A stretch of 64,000 nt of DNA, from assembly GCF_011038975.1 (NCBI RefSeq), contig NZ_JAAKEC010000014.1, positions 25,365 through 89,364 on the forward strand, in the 5' to 3' direction. Every line of letters begins with the position of its first letter. Position 1 is the stretch's first letter. The stretch comes from Adlercreutzia sp. ZJ176. Lineage in GTDB: Bacteria > Actinomycetota > Coriobacteriia > Coriobacteriales > Eggerthellaceae. Below, piece after piece: positions 45,557 through 54,131 of this stretch. Position numbers and translations under genes: made by a program. Under the pieces are notes generated by a model that was not told the DNA's origin, did no database searches, and worked only from the letters and a program-made list of their open reading frames with translations.

Positions 45557-45612
45557 GTTTGCCGCATGGTTTGCCGCTGGCTTGCTCGGGGGGGGGCGTC
45601 ATTCTGTACAAT
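45557..45612 (+). promoter_or_regulatory. LytTR operon promoter with direct repeats and a G9 tract
   Basis: GTTTGCCGC occurs at 45557-45565 and 45569-45577. TTGCTC (45582-45587) and TG-TACAAT (45607-45612) form a promoter with a 19-base spacer, and that spacer contains nine consecutive G (45588-45596). Confidence 0.55.
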
Positions 45613-45647
45613 ATCTTGGCAACATCGAGGCAACGTGGAGATTGAAC

Positions 45648-46364
45648 ATGGTGAACGTACTGATAGTTGAGGATGACTGCGAGCAGGCGCGCATCTTGGA
45701 GCGCATGGTCGGCGAGCATCCCGAGAGCGCGACCTTCGCGCTGTCGCACGTCGAGAGCGCCGCGCAGCTGCGCAAGCGCATGGCGCGCGGCAGCTCCGAC
45801 GCGATGCCGAACATCGTGTTCATGGACATCTGCCTCGATGACGAGGACGGCGTGGAGCTCGTGAGGGAGCTCTTCCCGGAGAGCTCCTCGACGCAGGTGA
45901 TCTACGCCACGGGCTATATCGAGAACTGCACGCGCGTGTACCAGTCGAGCCACATCTACTTCCTCGTGAAGCCGATCGAGCAGGCTGAGCTGTTCGACGC
46001 CATCGACAAGGCGCTGCGCAACCTGGAGGCGGCGCTGTCGCACCCGCTGGCCGTGTCGGTGGGTGGCAACATCATCCGCATCCTCCCCGAGCGCGTCGAC
46101 TACGTCGAGAGCGATCGCCGCAAGATCCGCATCCACGGCGCCGACGGCGTGGTGGAGACGTACGGATCGCTCGCGCGCATGTCCGAGCTTCTGCCGGCGT
46201 CGTTCATGCAGTGCCACAAGAGCTTCCTCGTGAACATGGACAACGTGTCCGAGCTGCGCGCTGACGAGGTGGTGCTGCTCTCCGGCGCCTGCGTGCCGGT
46301 GAGCCAGAAGCGCCGCAGGTACGTGAAGGAAGAGCTCCTGTCCCATCTGCGCGCCGGCTTGTAG
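45648..46364 (+). CDS. LytTR-family response regulator (AgrA/ComE type)
   Basis: 238 residues. The receiver has VLIVEDDCEQARILERMV, Asp60 in VFMDICLDDEDG and the KPI lysine. The LytTR DNA-binding domain runs from about residue 130, with VDYVESDRRKIRIHGADG and FMQCHKSFLVNMDNV. Such regulators bind paired direct repeats. ATG 45648 follows GTGGAGA; the frame is open upstream through the promoter, which is not coding. Two GHKL-type proteins follow as its probable sensors. Confidence 0.94.
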   Translation: MVNVLIVEDDCEQARILERMVGEHPESATFALSHVESAAQLRKRMARGSSDAMPNIVFMDICLDDEDGVELVRELFPESSSTQVIYATGYIENCTRVYQSSHIYFLVKPIEQAELFDAIDKALRNLEAALSHPLAVSVGGNIIRILPERVDYVESDRRKIRIHGADGVVETYGSLARMSELLPASFMQCHKSFLVNMDNVSELRADEVVLLSGACVPVSQKRRRYVKEELLSHLRAGL

Positions 46365-46391
46365 CGCGTCGCGAGGAAAGGTGCGAGCTGC

Positions 46392-47384
46392 TTGACGTGG
46401 ATTGACGTTATCGAGGCGCTGAACATTCTCCCCGTGGAGGTCGTGCTCACCTTCGTCTACACAAAGGTGCTCAACATGCGCAACGTCCCTCTGTTCTGGG
46501 TGGTGCGCATGGTCACGAGCATAGGCACCTCGTTCATCCGCTTGGACGTCTCGATGCCCGTCCGCCTGCTCATCGGCCTGGTGGAGTACTTCGCCATACC
46601 GTACTTCATGTCGAAGGGGCGCGCAGGCTACCGCATCATCGCCTTGACGGTCCTGTTCATCGCGATGTCGGTGTCCGAGGTGCTCGGCGTGGTCCTGTGG
46701 TACGCGCTCACGGGCATGCTGCTGGTGCGCGGGGATGCCCTCGGCGCGCTCATGCCGGAGTTCTGGCTGGTGCGCGTGATGCACCTGCTCCTCGTGGTGC
46801 TCCTCCTGGGGGTTGTGAGCGTGGCGCTGCGAAGGTTCTCAGGTGAGGGGCACGAGCACGGGTTCCCCCTCGTGGCCGGCTTGCTCATCACGCAGGTGCT
46901 GCTCTTGTCGCTGTGCATCTATGCCATGCAGTTCCTTGGGGGCGAGAAGCTCTTTCTCAGCATGGGGAGCTTGACGCTGAGCCTGGCATGCGTGGTGGTC
47001 GACGTGTACCTGATGGTGGTGATCGACAGGTTCGAGCGCCAGCGGCGTGCCGAGGGGCGCGTGCGCATGCTCGAGGAGCAGCTGAGCGCTTACCTGGAGC
47101 AGTACCAGCATGTGGCGAAGAGCATCGAGGGCGTGGCGCGCCTGCGCCATGACGTGCGCAACCAGCTGCAGGTGGTCAATGACCTCATCGTGCGCGGCGA
47201 CCTCGTGCGGGCTCGCGAGATCGTCGAGGCCATGGCGGCCCGCTGCGAGGAGCGCGGCGACGCGCTCGAGAGGAGTGCGGGGCCCGCTGCGGGCGCGAGC
47301 GCAGATGCGGTTAGCTCGCAGGTCGCTGGCGAGTGCGGGGGAGACGCGCCCGCAGGCCTGAGGGCGGAGGGCACGCGCTCATGA
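46392..47384 (+). CDS. AgrC-like membrane sensor with H-box but no ATPase domain
   Basis: 330 residues. About six or seven membrane segments occupy residues 10-215. A coiled-coil follows, then ARLRHDVRNQLQVV, a perfect GHKL H-box with phospho-acceptor His253. The protein stops 77 residues later in a low-complexity Ala/Gly/Ser stretch, with no N- or G-boxes. It therefore has a dimerisation and phosphorylation site but cannot bind ATP. It starts TTG after GAGGAAAGG and overlaps the next gene by four bases. Confidence 0.83.
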   Translation: MTWIDVIEALNILPVEVVLTFVYTKVLNMRNVPLFWVVRMVTSIGTSFIRLDVSMPVRLLIGLVEYFAIPYFMSKGRAGYRIIALTVLFIAMSVSEVLGVVLWYALTGMLLVRGDALGALMPEFWLVRVMHLLLVVLLLGVVSVALRRFSGEGHEHGFPLVAGLLITQVLLLSLCIYAMQFLGGEKLFLSMGSLTLSLACVVVDVYLMVVIDRFERQRRAEGRVRMLEEQLSAYLEQYQHVAKSIEGVARLRHDVRNQLQVVNDLIVRGDLVRAREIVEAMAARCEERGDALERSAGPAAGASADAVSSQVAGECGGDAPAGLRAEGTRS

Positions 47385-48463
47385 TGACGCGCTTCGTCAT
47401 AGCCTGCATGGTGGTGCTCATGCTCGCGGTGGTGACGGTGCTGTTCGCGCGCCGCCTGCGCCGCTACTCGCGCCTGCGCTGGTGGGCGAACATGCTCATC
47501 CCCGGCATGCAGGTCGTCATCATGTCGTTCCTCCTGGTGTGCTTCATCATGAACGACGTCCCCACGTGGTTCTACGCGCTGGTCGTGGCGTCGGGCGGCC
47601 TGTGCGCGGCGGGTGACGTGGTGCTGGTGAAGGCGCTGAACGCATCCGAGGAGAAAGACCTCGTGGAGGAGCGCGAGCGCGTCCTGAGCGAGCAGATGGA
47701 GCTGCAGGTCGAGCATCTCGCGCGCCTTGAGGCCGACGCGTCCGACGCGCGCCACGCCAAGGCTGACATCGCCGGGCGCCTCGAGCGGGTGGCGCGCGCT
47801 CTCGACGAGCTCGAGGCGGTTGAGGCGGGCGAGGCGCCCGAGGACGTGGTTGCGAACGTGAGGCGGCAGATGAGGAACGCCTCCGCTTGGGTGCGCGTGC
47901 GGCCGAGCTCGTGCGGGCACCCGGTGGTCGACGCGCTGCTCGACTCGAAGCTGGAGCTGTGCGCCCAGCAGGACATTCGCACGGAGCTTGCGCTGCAGGT
48001 TCCGTATGACCTGGCGGTGCAGAACGTCGATCTGTGCGCCGTATTCTCCAACGTGATGGACAACGCCATCGCGGCCTGCGCGCAGGTGACGCCCGCCTCG
48101 AGGCGCTTCATCACCATGAAGGCGCGCGTGGCGGGCGGGTTCTTCATGCTCGAGGTGTCGAACAGCTGCCGAAGCGCGGCCGAGGAGATCGCTGACGCGA
48201 AGGCGGCGGTGGGCGAGCCGGCGAAGGCGGATGCGGCGGGCGAGCTGGCGAGCGCTGGAGACTCTGCGAGTGCGAGCGGCCCTGCGGGTGCGGACGAGTG
48301 CGCGCCCTCTCGTCCCGCACCCGACCCCCGTGCGCCCTTCCGCGAGCACGGGTGGGGCACCATCATCCTCGGCGCCATCGCCGAGCGCTACGACGGCACG
48401 TTCGAGGCCAAGCGCACGGGGCGCGAGTTCCGCACGCTCGTGGCGCTCAAGGTGGCGAGCTAG
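47381..48463 (+). CDS. GHKL-ATPase membrane protein, partner of the preceding sensor
   Basis: 360 residues. Two membrane segments (residues 5-70) and a long coiled-coil are followed by a GHKL ATPase domain: N-box AVFSNVMDNAIAAC (about 223) and G-box GWGTIILGAIAERYDG (about 324). At the place of an H-box it has DARHAKADIAGRL: a histidine (H125) remains, but the Asp and Asn around it are gone. A 50-residue Ala/Ser/Pro insert splits the ATPase. ATGA overlap with the upstream gene implies coupled translation and a fixed ratio. Confidence 0.82.
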   Translation: MMTRFVIACMVVLMLAVVTVLFARRLRRYSRLRWWANMLIPGMQVVIMSFLLVCFIMNDVPTWFYALVVASGGLCAAGDVVLVKALNASEEKDLVEERERVLSEQMELQVEHLARLEADASDARHAKADIAGRLERVARALDELEAVEAGEAPEDVVANVRRQMRNASAWVRVRPSSCGHPVVDALLDSKLELCAQQDIRTELALQVPYDLAVQNVDLCAVFSNVMDNAIAACAQVTPASRRFITMKARVAGGFFMLEVSNSCRSAAEEIADAKAAVGEPAKADAAGELASAGDSASASGPAGADECAPSRPAPDPRAPFREHGWGTIILGAIAERYDGTFEAKRTGREFRTLVALKVAS

Positions 48464-48562
48464 CGCCTCGCCGCACGCGGTGCGCGATGGGCGCGGAGCG
48501 CGCGTTCGTGAACGTGTCGTTCGCCGCGCATCCGCCCCGCTGCGCACGCGGGCGCGATGTGG

Positions 48563-48568
48563 CATACT
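48563..48568 (+). promoter_or_regulatory. ecfT promoter -10, predicting a leaderless mRNA
   Basis: TGG-CATACT, an extended -10, ends six bases before the ATG at 48575. There is no Shine-Dalgarno. Confidence 0.45.
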
Positions 48569-48574
48569 GCTCGC

Positions 48575-49300
48575 ATGCAGACGCACATGCCAGCCAGCCC
48601 GGCGGGCTCATCGCCCGTCCACCGCCTCGACGCGCGCGCGAAGGTCGCGATCCTCGCGGCGTACTCAGCCGCGCTCTTCTTCGTCGACACCTGGGCGGGC
48701 ATGGCCTGCATGGCGGCTCTGCTCGCGGTCGTGCTGATCGCGGCGCGCCTGCCACCCTCGCGCGTGCTGCGCCTCGGCGCCCCCGCCTTCGCGCTCGCGG
48801 CGCTCTCCGTGCTGTTCAACTTCGCCGACCCGCTGCGCGGCTGCTTTCTCGGCGCGCGCATCGTGGCGCTCGTGCTCGCCAGCTTCGCGGTGAGCCTCAC
48901 GTCGACCTCTACCGAGCTTGCAAACGCGCTCGCGAGCCTTCTGCGCCCCGCGCGCCGCCTCGGCCTGCCCGCAGACGACGTTGCCGCCGCATGCTCGGTC
49001 GCCCTGCGCTTTATCCCGCTTATGTACGAGGAGCTCATCCGCGTGCGCGACGCCCAGTGGTCACGCGGCGCGGCGTTCGACGGCGGCCTCGCGGCGCGCC
49101 TGCGCGCTTGGGGCGGCGTGTTCGTGCCGGTGCTCGTGGGGCTGTTCCGCCGCGCCGACGTGCTCGCGCAGGCCATGGATGCGCGCTGCTACGGCGCGGG
49201 CCCGCGCACTGCCCTCTCCCCGCGCCGCCTTACCGCGCGCAGCGCCATCGTGCTCGCAGGGGGGTGCGCCCTGTGCGCTCTGCTCGCGGTCGTGCTATGA
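48575..49300 (+). CDS. ECF transporter transmembrane (T) component
   Basis: 241 residues with five or six membrane segments. HRLDARAKVAILAAYSAAL and the coupling motif AQAMDARCYG are the EcfT/CbiQ/BioN signature. The T component links a vitamin-binding S component to ATPases. No A component lies beside it, and its only S candidate in the window is bioY at 9989, so the partner is uncertain. An ATG 12 bases further in is also possible. Confidence 0.87.
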   Translation: MQTHMPASPAGSSPVHRLDARAKVAILAAYSAALFFVDTWAGMACMAALLAVVLIAARLPPSRVLRLGAPAFALAALSVLFNFADPLRGCFLGARIVALVLASFAVSLTSTSTELANALASLLRPARRLGLPADDVAAACSVALRFIPLMYEELIRVRDAQWSRGAAFDGGLAARLRAWGGVFVPVLVGLFRRADVLAQAMDARCYGAGPRTALSPRRLTARSAIVLAGGCALCALLAVVL

Positions 49301-49334
49301 TCTTGCCTGCAAGGAAGCATCCGTTGTCTGCTAG

Positions 49335-50636
<1,302 letters not shown>

Positions 50637-50704
50637 CCAGCCGAGAGGCTTGCGGTTGAGAAGCGCGAGCCGAGAAGCACGGCCGAGAGACAAGCGGTCA
50701 GCCA

Positions 50705-50731
50705 AGCGCCCTCCCGCCGGGAGGGCGCTTG
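50705..50731 (+). terminator. eno terminator
   Basis: An 11 bp perfect stem AAGCGCCCTCC/GGAGGGCGCTT with loop CGCCG, 70 bases after the stop. There is no T-run. Confidence 0.65.
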
Positions 50732-50983
50732 CGCGTCCGGCGCCCATGGTCCCGCGCTTCGGCAGCAGGTGCCCGCGGTTTTCGTGCTTCGGCGATGGGT
50801 TCTCGCAGTGCTCGTTGCAGCCAAGGACGGCTGCCCCGTGGGTGCCTCCTGCTTCCCTGCGCCTTCGGGAACAGGTACAACGGGCGCCTGCAGGTGCCGT
50901 ACGCGGGGCGCCTGTGTTCTTTGTAAGGGAGAGCGCATGGGAGCGGGCATCTTGTGCTACCCTGTCGAGCGGTAGAAATCGCG
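50732..50983. other. Gap between eno and tatA
   Basis: No gene seen. GGGCGCCTG-type phrases recur around 50880-50912. TGC-TACCCT at about 50953-50961 is a weak extended -10 for tatA. Confidence 0.3.
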
Positions 50984-51022
50984 GGGCGCACAGCCCCGCC
51001 CCACATATGCGGGGCTGTGCCC
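50984..51022 (+). promoter_or_regulatory. Strong hairpin in the tatA leader
   Basis: GCACAGCCCCGC pairs perfectly with GCGGGGCTGTGC (12 bp, four more with a 2-base bulge) around CCCACATAT. It stands 15 bases before the CGGAGGA ribosome binding site, with no T-run after it. Confidence 0.5.
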
Positions 51023-51047
51023 TGCGCGAGCCTTTACGGAGGATCCG

Positions 51048-51299
51048 ATGAAAATTCTGGGAATGGGCGTGCCCGAGCTTCTTATCATTCTCGTGGTCAT
51101 CCTGCTTATCTTCGGCCCGAAGAACCTTCCGAAGCTTGGCAGCGCGCTGGGCAAGACGGTGAAGAACCTGCGCGAAGGCATGGGCGCGGGCGAGAAGGAG
51201 GTCGAGGAGGCCGCTGACGACGAGGTCATCGAAGTCGTCGAGGAGGAGCCTGCTCAGAAGAAGGTCACCAAGAAGGTTGTGAAGAAGAAGCCCGAGTAG
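51048..51299 (+). CDS. tatA: Sec-independent translocase subunit TatA
   Basis: 83 residues. MGVPELLIILVVILLIFGPKNLPKLGSALG is the membrane helix, hinge and amphipathic helix of TatA; the tail is short and charged. TatA forms the transport pore. It lies 22 kb from tatB-tatC, so the Tat genes are split in this genome. The ATG follows ACGGAGGAT. Confidence 0.93.
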   Translation: MKILGMGVPELLIILVVILLIFGPKNLPKLGSALGKTVKNLREGMGAGEKEVEEAADDEVIEVVEEEPAQKKVTKKVVKKKPE

Positions 51300-51409
51300 G
51301 GCAGGTTACGCGCGCCGGGCTGCCTTGCGCGGCCGGGCGCTTCCATAGCGGATTTGTGGCACGCTTGTCAGCTCAAGCGTGCTGCTTTGTTAGAAGGGGA
51401 CGCAAGTCA

Positions 51410-51880
51410 ATGGCAGACAGCAACTACATCCTTACCCAGGAAGGCCGTGAGAAGCTCGAGGACGAGCTCCACTACCTCGAGACCGAGAAGCGCGCCGAGA
51501 TCGGCGAGCGCATCAAGGTGGCGCGCGAGTTCGGCGACATCTCCGAGAACTCCGAGTACGACGACGCGAAGAACGAGCAGGGCATGATGGAGGCGCGCAT
51601 CGCCGAGATCAGCCGCATCCTGTCCGAGGCCACCGTGGTGAACACGCCGAAGCGCTCGAGCAAGGTGAACATCGGCTCCACCGTCACGGTCGACATGAAC
51701 GGCCGCGAGCGCGTCTTCAGCATCGTAGGCGGCGCGGAGAGCGACGTGGCTGCCGGCAAGATCTCCAACGAGTCGCCGGTGGGCGCGGCGCTTCTGGGCC
51801 ACAAGAAGGGCGACCACATCGAGACCACCGGCCCGACCGGCCGCGAGATCACGATGGAGATCCTGAAGATCGAACACTAA
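51410..51880 (+). CDS. greA: Transcription elongation factor GreA
   Basis: 156 residues. The coiled-coil tip carries the acidic GDISENSEYDDAK motif, and the C-terminal FKBP-like domain has ISNESPVGAALLGHKKGD. It stimulates transcript cleavage by stalled polymerase. ATG 51410 follows GAAGGGG; an open extension upstream lacks family similarity. Confidence 0.96.
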   Translation: MADSNYILTQEGREKLEDELHYLETEKRAEIGERIKVAREFGDISENSEYDDAKNEQGMMEARIAEISRILSEATVVNTPKRSSKVNIGSTVTVDMNGRERVFSIVGGAESDVAAGKISNESPVGAALLGHKKGDHIETTGPTGREITMEILKIEH

Positions 51881-51885
51881 TGCGG

Positions 51886-52045
51886 TCCGCCGTCGCTCGT
51901 GCGACGGCGGAACTGGCCGACGCTGCGAAGGGCTGGGGCACCCCGCCTTGCCGCTCCAAGCTTTCGTCGCGTACGAAGTACGCTTCCTCAAGCTTTCACG
52001 GCAATGCGGGGCACCTCAGCCCTTCTCGCTGACGTTACGAACTAC
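51886..52045. repeat. Intergenic palindromic element, copy E3
   Basis: Three parts: an 11 bp perfect hairpin TCCGCCGTCGC/GCGACGGCGGA with a TCGT loop (51886-51911), usable as greA terminator; a long palindrome with 27-base arms at 51927-51953 and 51999-52025; and the tail at 52025-52045, one base different from copies E1 and E2. Inside the big loop GCGTAC-GAA-GTACGC forms another stem. Confidence 0.8.
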
Positions 52046-52069
52046 CTGTGATACGAGACAAGGATTCAC

Positions 52070-53593
52070 ATGACCGAGAACAACAAGACCCCCGAGGTCA
52101 TCGAAGACGACCCCATCGAGGTGCGCCGCGCCAAGCGCGCCGCGCTCATCGCGGCGGGGGAGGACCCCTACGGGCACGCCTTCGCCTACTCGCACCACGT
52201 GGCGCAGCTGAACGAGCTGTACGCGCACCTCGAGGACGGCGACTCCACCGAGGACGCCGTCGACGTGGCCGGCCGCGTCATGGCCAAGCGCGTGCAGGGC
52301 AAGATCGCGTTTCTGGAGCTGCAGGACGCCACCGACACCATCCAGCTGTTCTGCCGCATCAACGCGCTCGGCGAAGACGCCTTCGCGCGCTGCAAGGACC
52401 TCGACGTGGGCGACTGGATCGGCGTGCACGGCACCATGATGCGCACGAGGCGCGGCCAGCTGTCCGTGGCGGCGGAGTCCTTCGAGCTGCTCAGCAAGAG
52501 CCTGCGGCCCCTGCCCGAGAAGTTCCACGGCCTGACCGACAAGGAGACGCGCTATCGCCAGCGCTATGTTGACCTGGTGGTCAACCCCGAGGTGCGCAGC
52601 GTGTTCGAGAAGCGCTTCAAGATCGTGTCGGCCATCCGCCGCTACATGGAGGACCAGGGCTTCTACGAGGTCGAGACGCCGTTTCTGCACCCGATCATCG
52701 GCGGCGCGAACGCCAAGCCCTTCACCACGCACTTCAACGCGCTCGACCGCGACTACTACTTGCGCATCGCCACCGAGCTGCCCCTGAAGCGCCTGCTCGT
52801 GGGCGGCTTCGAGAAGGTGTTCGAGATCGGGCGCCAGTTCCGCAACGAGGGCATGGACCCGTACCACAACCCCGAGTTCACCACCATGGAGGCCTACCAG
52901 GCGTTCTCCGACCTGAACGGCATGATGGACCTCACGCAGGGCTACATCCAGGCGGCGGCGCTGGCGGCGTGCGGCACGCTGCAGATCACCTACCAGGGCA
53001 CGGAGATCGACCTGTCGGGCGAGTGGCGCCGCGCGTCCATGATCGAGCTGGCGAGCGAGGGCGCGGACGAGGACGTGAGCTTCGACCGCACGCGCGAGGA
53101 GCTCGCGGCCATCCTGGAGCGAAACGGCGGGCACGCGGAGGACGCGTGGGGCAAGGGCAAGCTCATCGCCGAGATCTTCGAGGCCGTGGCCGAGAGCAAG
53201 CTCGTGCAGCCCACCTTCGTGATCGACCATCCGCTCGAGGTGAGCCCGCTGGCGAAGAAGAAGGCGGACAACCCCGAGCTCACGCAGCGCTTCGAGCTGT
53301 TCATCTGCGGGCACGAGTACGCCAACGCCTTCACCGAGCTCAACGACCCGGTTGACCAGGCCGAGCGCTTCCGCGCGCAGGTTGAGGCGAAGGACATGGG
53401 CGACGACGAGGCCATGGGCTTCGACCACGACTACATTCGCGCGCTCGAGTACGGCATGCCGCCGGCCGGCGGCGTGGGCGTGGGCATCGACCGCCTGGTC
53501 ATGCTGCTCGCCGACGCGCCGACCATTAGGGATGTCCTGCTCTTCCCGCATATGCGGGAAGAGCAGGACGCGCCCTCTCGGGCGCCTATTTAG
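52070..53593 (+). CDS. lysS: Lysyl-tRNA synthetase, class II
   Basis: 507 residues. The OB-fold anticodon domain is followed by class II motif 1 (RRYMEDQGFYEVETPFLHP), motif 2 (RNEGMDPYHNPEFTTMEAY) and motif 3 (GVGVGIDRLVMLL). RDVLLFPHMR closes the family's conserved region. After that an extra EEQDAPSRAPI is encoded by the right arm of a 36-base palindrome. A lysine riboswitch-controlled carrier is the convergent neighbour. Confidence 0.97.
   Translation: MTENNKTPEVIEDDPIEVRRAKRAALIAAGEDPYGHAFAYSHHVAQLNELYAHLEDGDSTEDAVDVAGRVMAKRVQGKIAFLELQDATDTIQLFCRINALGEDAFARCKDLDVGDWIGVHGTMMRTRRGQLSVAAESFELLSKSLRPLPEKFHGLTDKETRYRQRYVDLVVNPEVRSVFEKRFKIVSAIRRYMEDQGFYEVETPFLHPIIGGANAKPFTTHFNALDRDYYLRIATELPLKRLLVGGFEKVFEIGRQFRNEGMDPYHNPEFTTMEAYQAFSDLNGMMDLTQGYIQAAALAACGTLQITYQGTEIDLSGEWRRASMIELASEGADEDVSFDRTREELAAILERNGGHAEDAWGKGKLIAEIFEAVAESKLVQPTFVIDHPLEVSPLAKKKADNPELTQRFELFICGHEYANAFTELNDPVDQAERFRAQVEAKDMGDDEAMGFDHDYIRALEYGMPPAGGVGVGIDRLVMLLADAPTIRDVLLFPHMREEQDAPSRAPI
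53534..53569. repeat. 36 bp perfect palindrome inside the lysS 3' end
   Basis: The arm GTCCTGCTCTTCCCGCAT (53534-53551) is followed without a loop by its exact reverse complement (53552-53569). The left arm encodes conserved residues of LysS; the right arm encodes the non-conserved tail. Confidence 0.9.
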
Positions 53594-53619
53594 TGCGCAA
53601 CAAGCCAGAGGGCTTGTTG
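53571..53619. repeat. Two further hairpins at the end of lysS
   Basis: GCGCCC-TCTC-GGGCGC (53571-53586) spans the stop region and GCGCAACAAGCC-AGAG-GGCTTGTTGCGT (53592-53619) follows it. Neither has a T-run. Confidence 0.7.
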
Positions 53620-53751
53620 CGTCCCGCATATGAAAGATGAGGCGCCAGCTGGCGGGACGGCGAAGCCTGCGGCCGCCGACGCAAAGCTCTGCTAACTGCC
53701 AGCGCCAACTCAGACTGCCAAGCCGCGATTCGTTGCTCTATCTGCCGATCG

Positions 53752-53814
53752 CCGATAACGACGCTTTTCCATCCACCCCTCAAGCAATTCTGGATGAAAT
53801 GGGGCCGTTATCGG
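53752..53814 (+). terminator. Long hairpin H1 with T-run, likely lysS terminator
   Basis: CCGATAACG pairs with CGTTATCGG, and TTTTCCATCCA inside pairs with TGGATGAAAT. TAATTTTTT follows at 53815-53823. Confidence 0.65.
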
Positions 53815-53874
53815 TAATTTTTTGAGAAAAGTGGCTGGAGAAGGCGCGTTGTCGGTGGTTTTCGGGGCTTGAGG

Positions 53875-53940
53875 CACCGATAACGGACATTTTCCATCCA
53901 GCTTTTTCAAGTTGTGGATGCAAAGAAGGCGTTGTCGGTG
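53875..53940. repeat. Long hairpin H2, second copy of H1
   Basis: CACCGATAACG pairs with CGTTGTCGGTG, with the same inner TTTTCCATCCA/TGGATG stem as H1. The phrase CGTTGTCGGTG also occurs at 53847-53857, so two alternative pairings exist. Confidence 0.65.
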
Positions 53941-53960
53941 TTGGCATAAAAAAGAGAAAA

Positions 53961-53988
53961 AGAGAAGGCCCCGCGGGGGGCCTTCTCT
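53961..53988 (-). terminator. Terminator of the NhaC-family gene
   Basis: A 12 bp perfect stem AGAGAAGGCCCC/GGGGCCTTCTCT with a 4-base loop. On the minus strand it is followed by a long T-rich run (53958-53948). Confidence 0.88.
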
Positions 53989-54131
53989 TGTGTCTGGAGG
54001 AGCACGTTGCACGTGCCGCGCATATGCCCATGTTGCCTGCGTGCGCGTCTGCTACGGGGAAGCGCACGCAGGGAGCGCACGTTGCACGGGCGCGCAGGGG
54101 CGGCAGCGCGCTTACGGGGCGGGCAGTGCAC

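Noticed and set aside
46392..48463. A single AgrC-type kinase broken by a frameshift
   Set aside because: The second frame has its own two membrane segments and coiled-coil before the ATPase, and the ATGA overlap is a normal coupled junction, so two genes are more likely.
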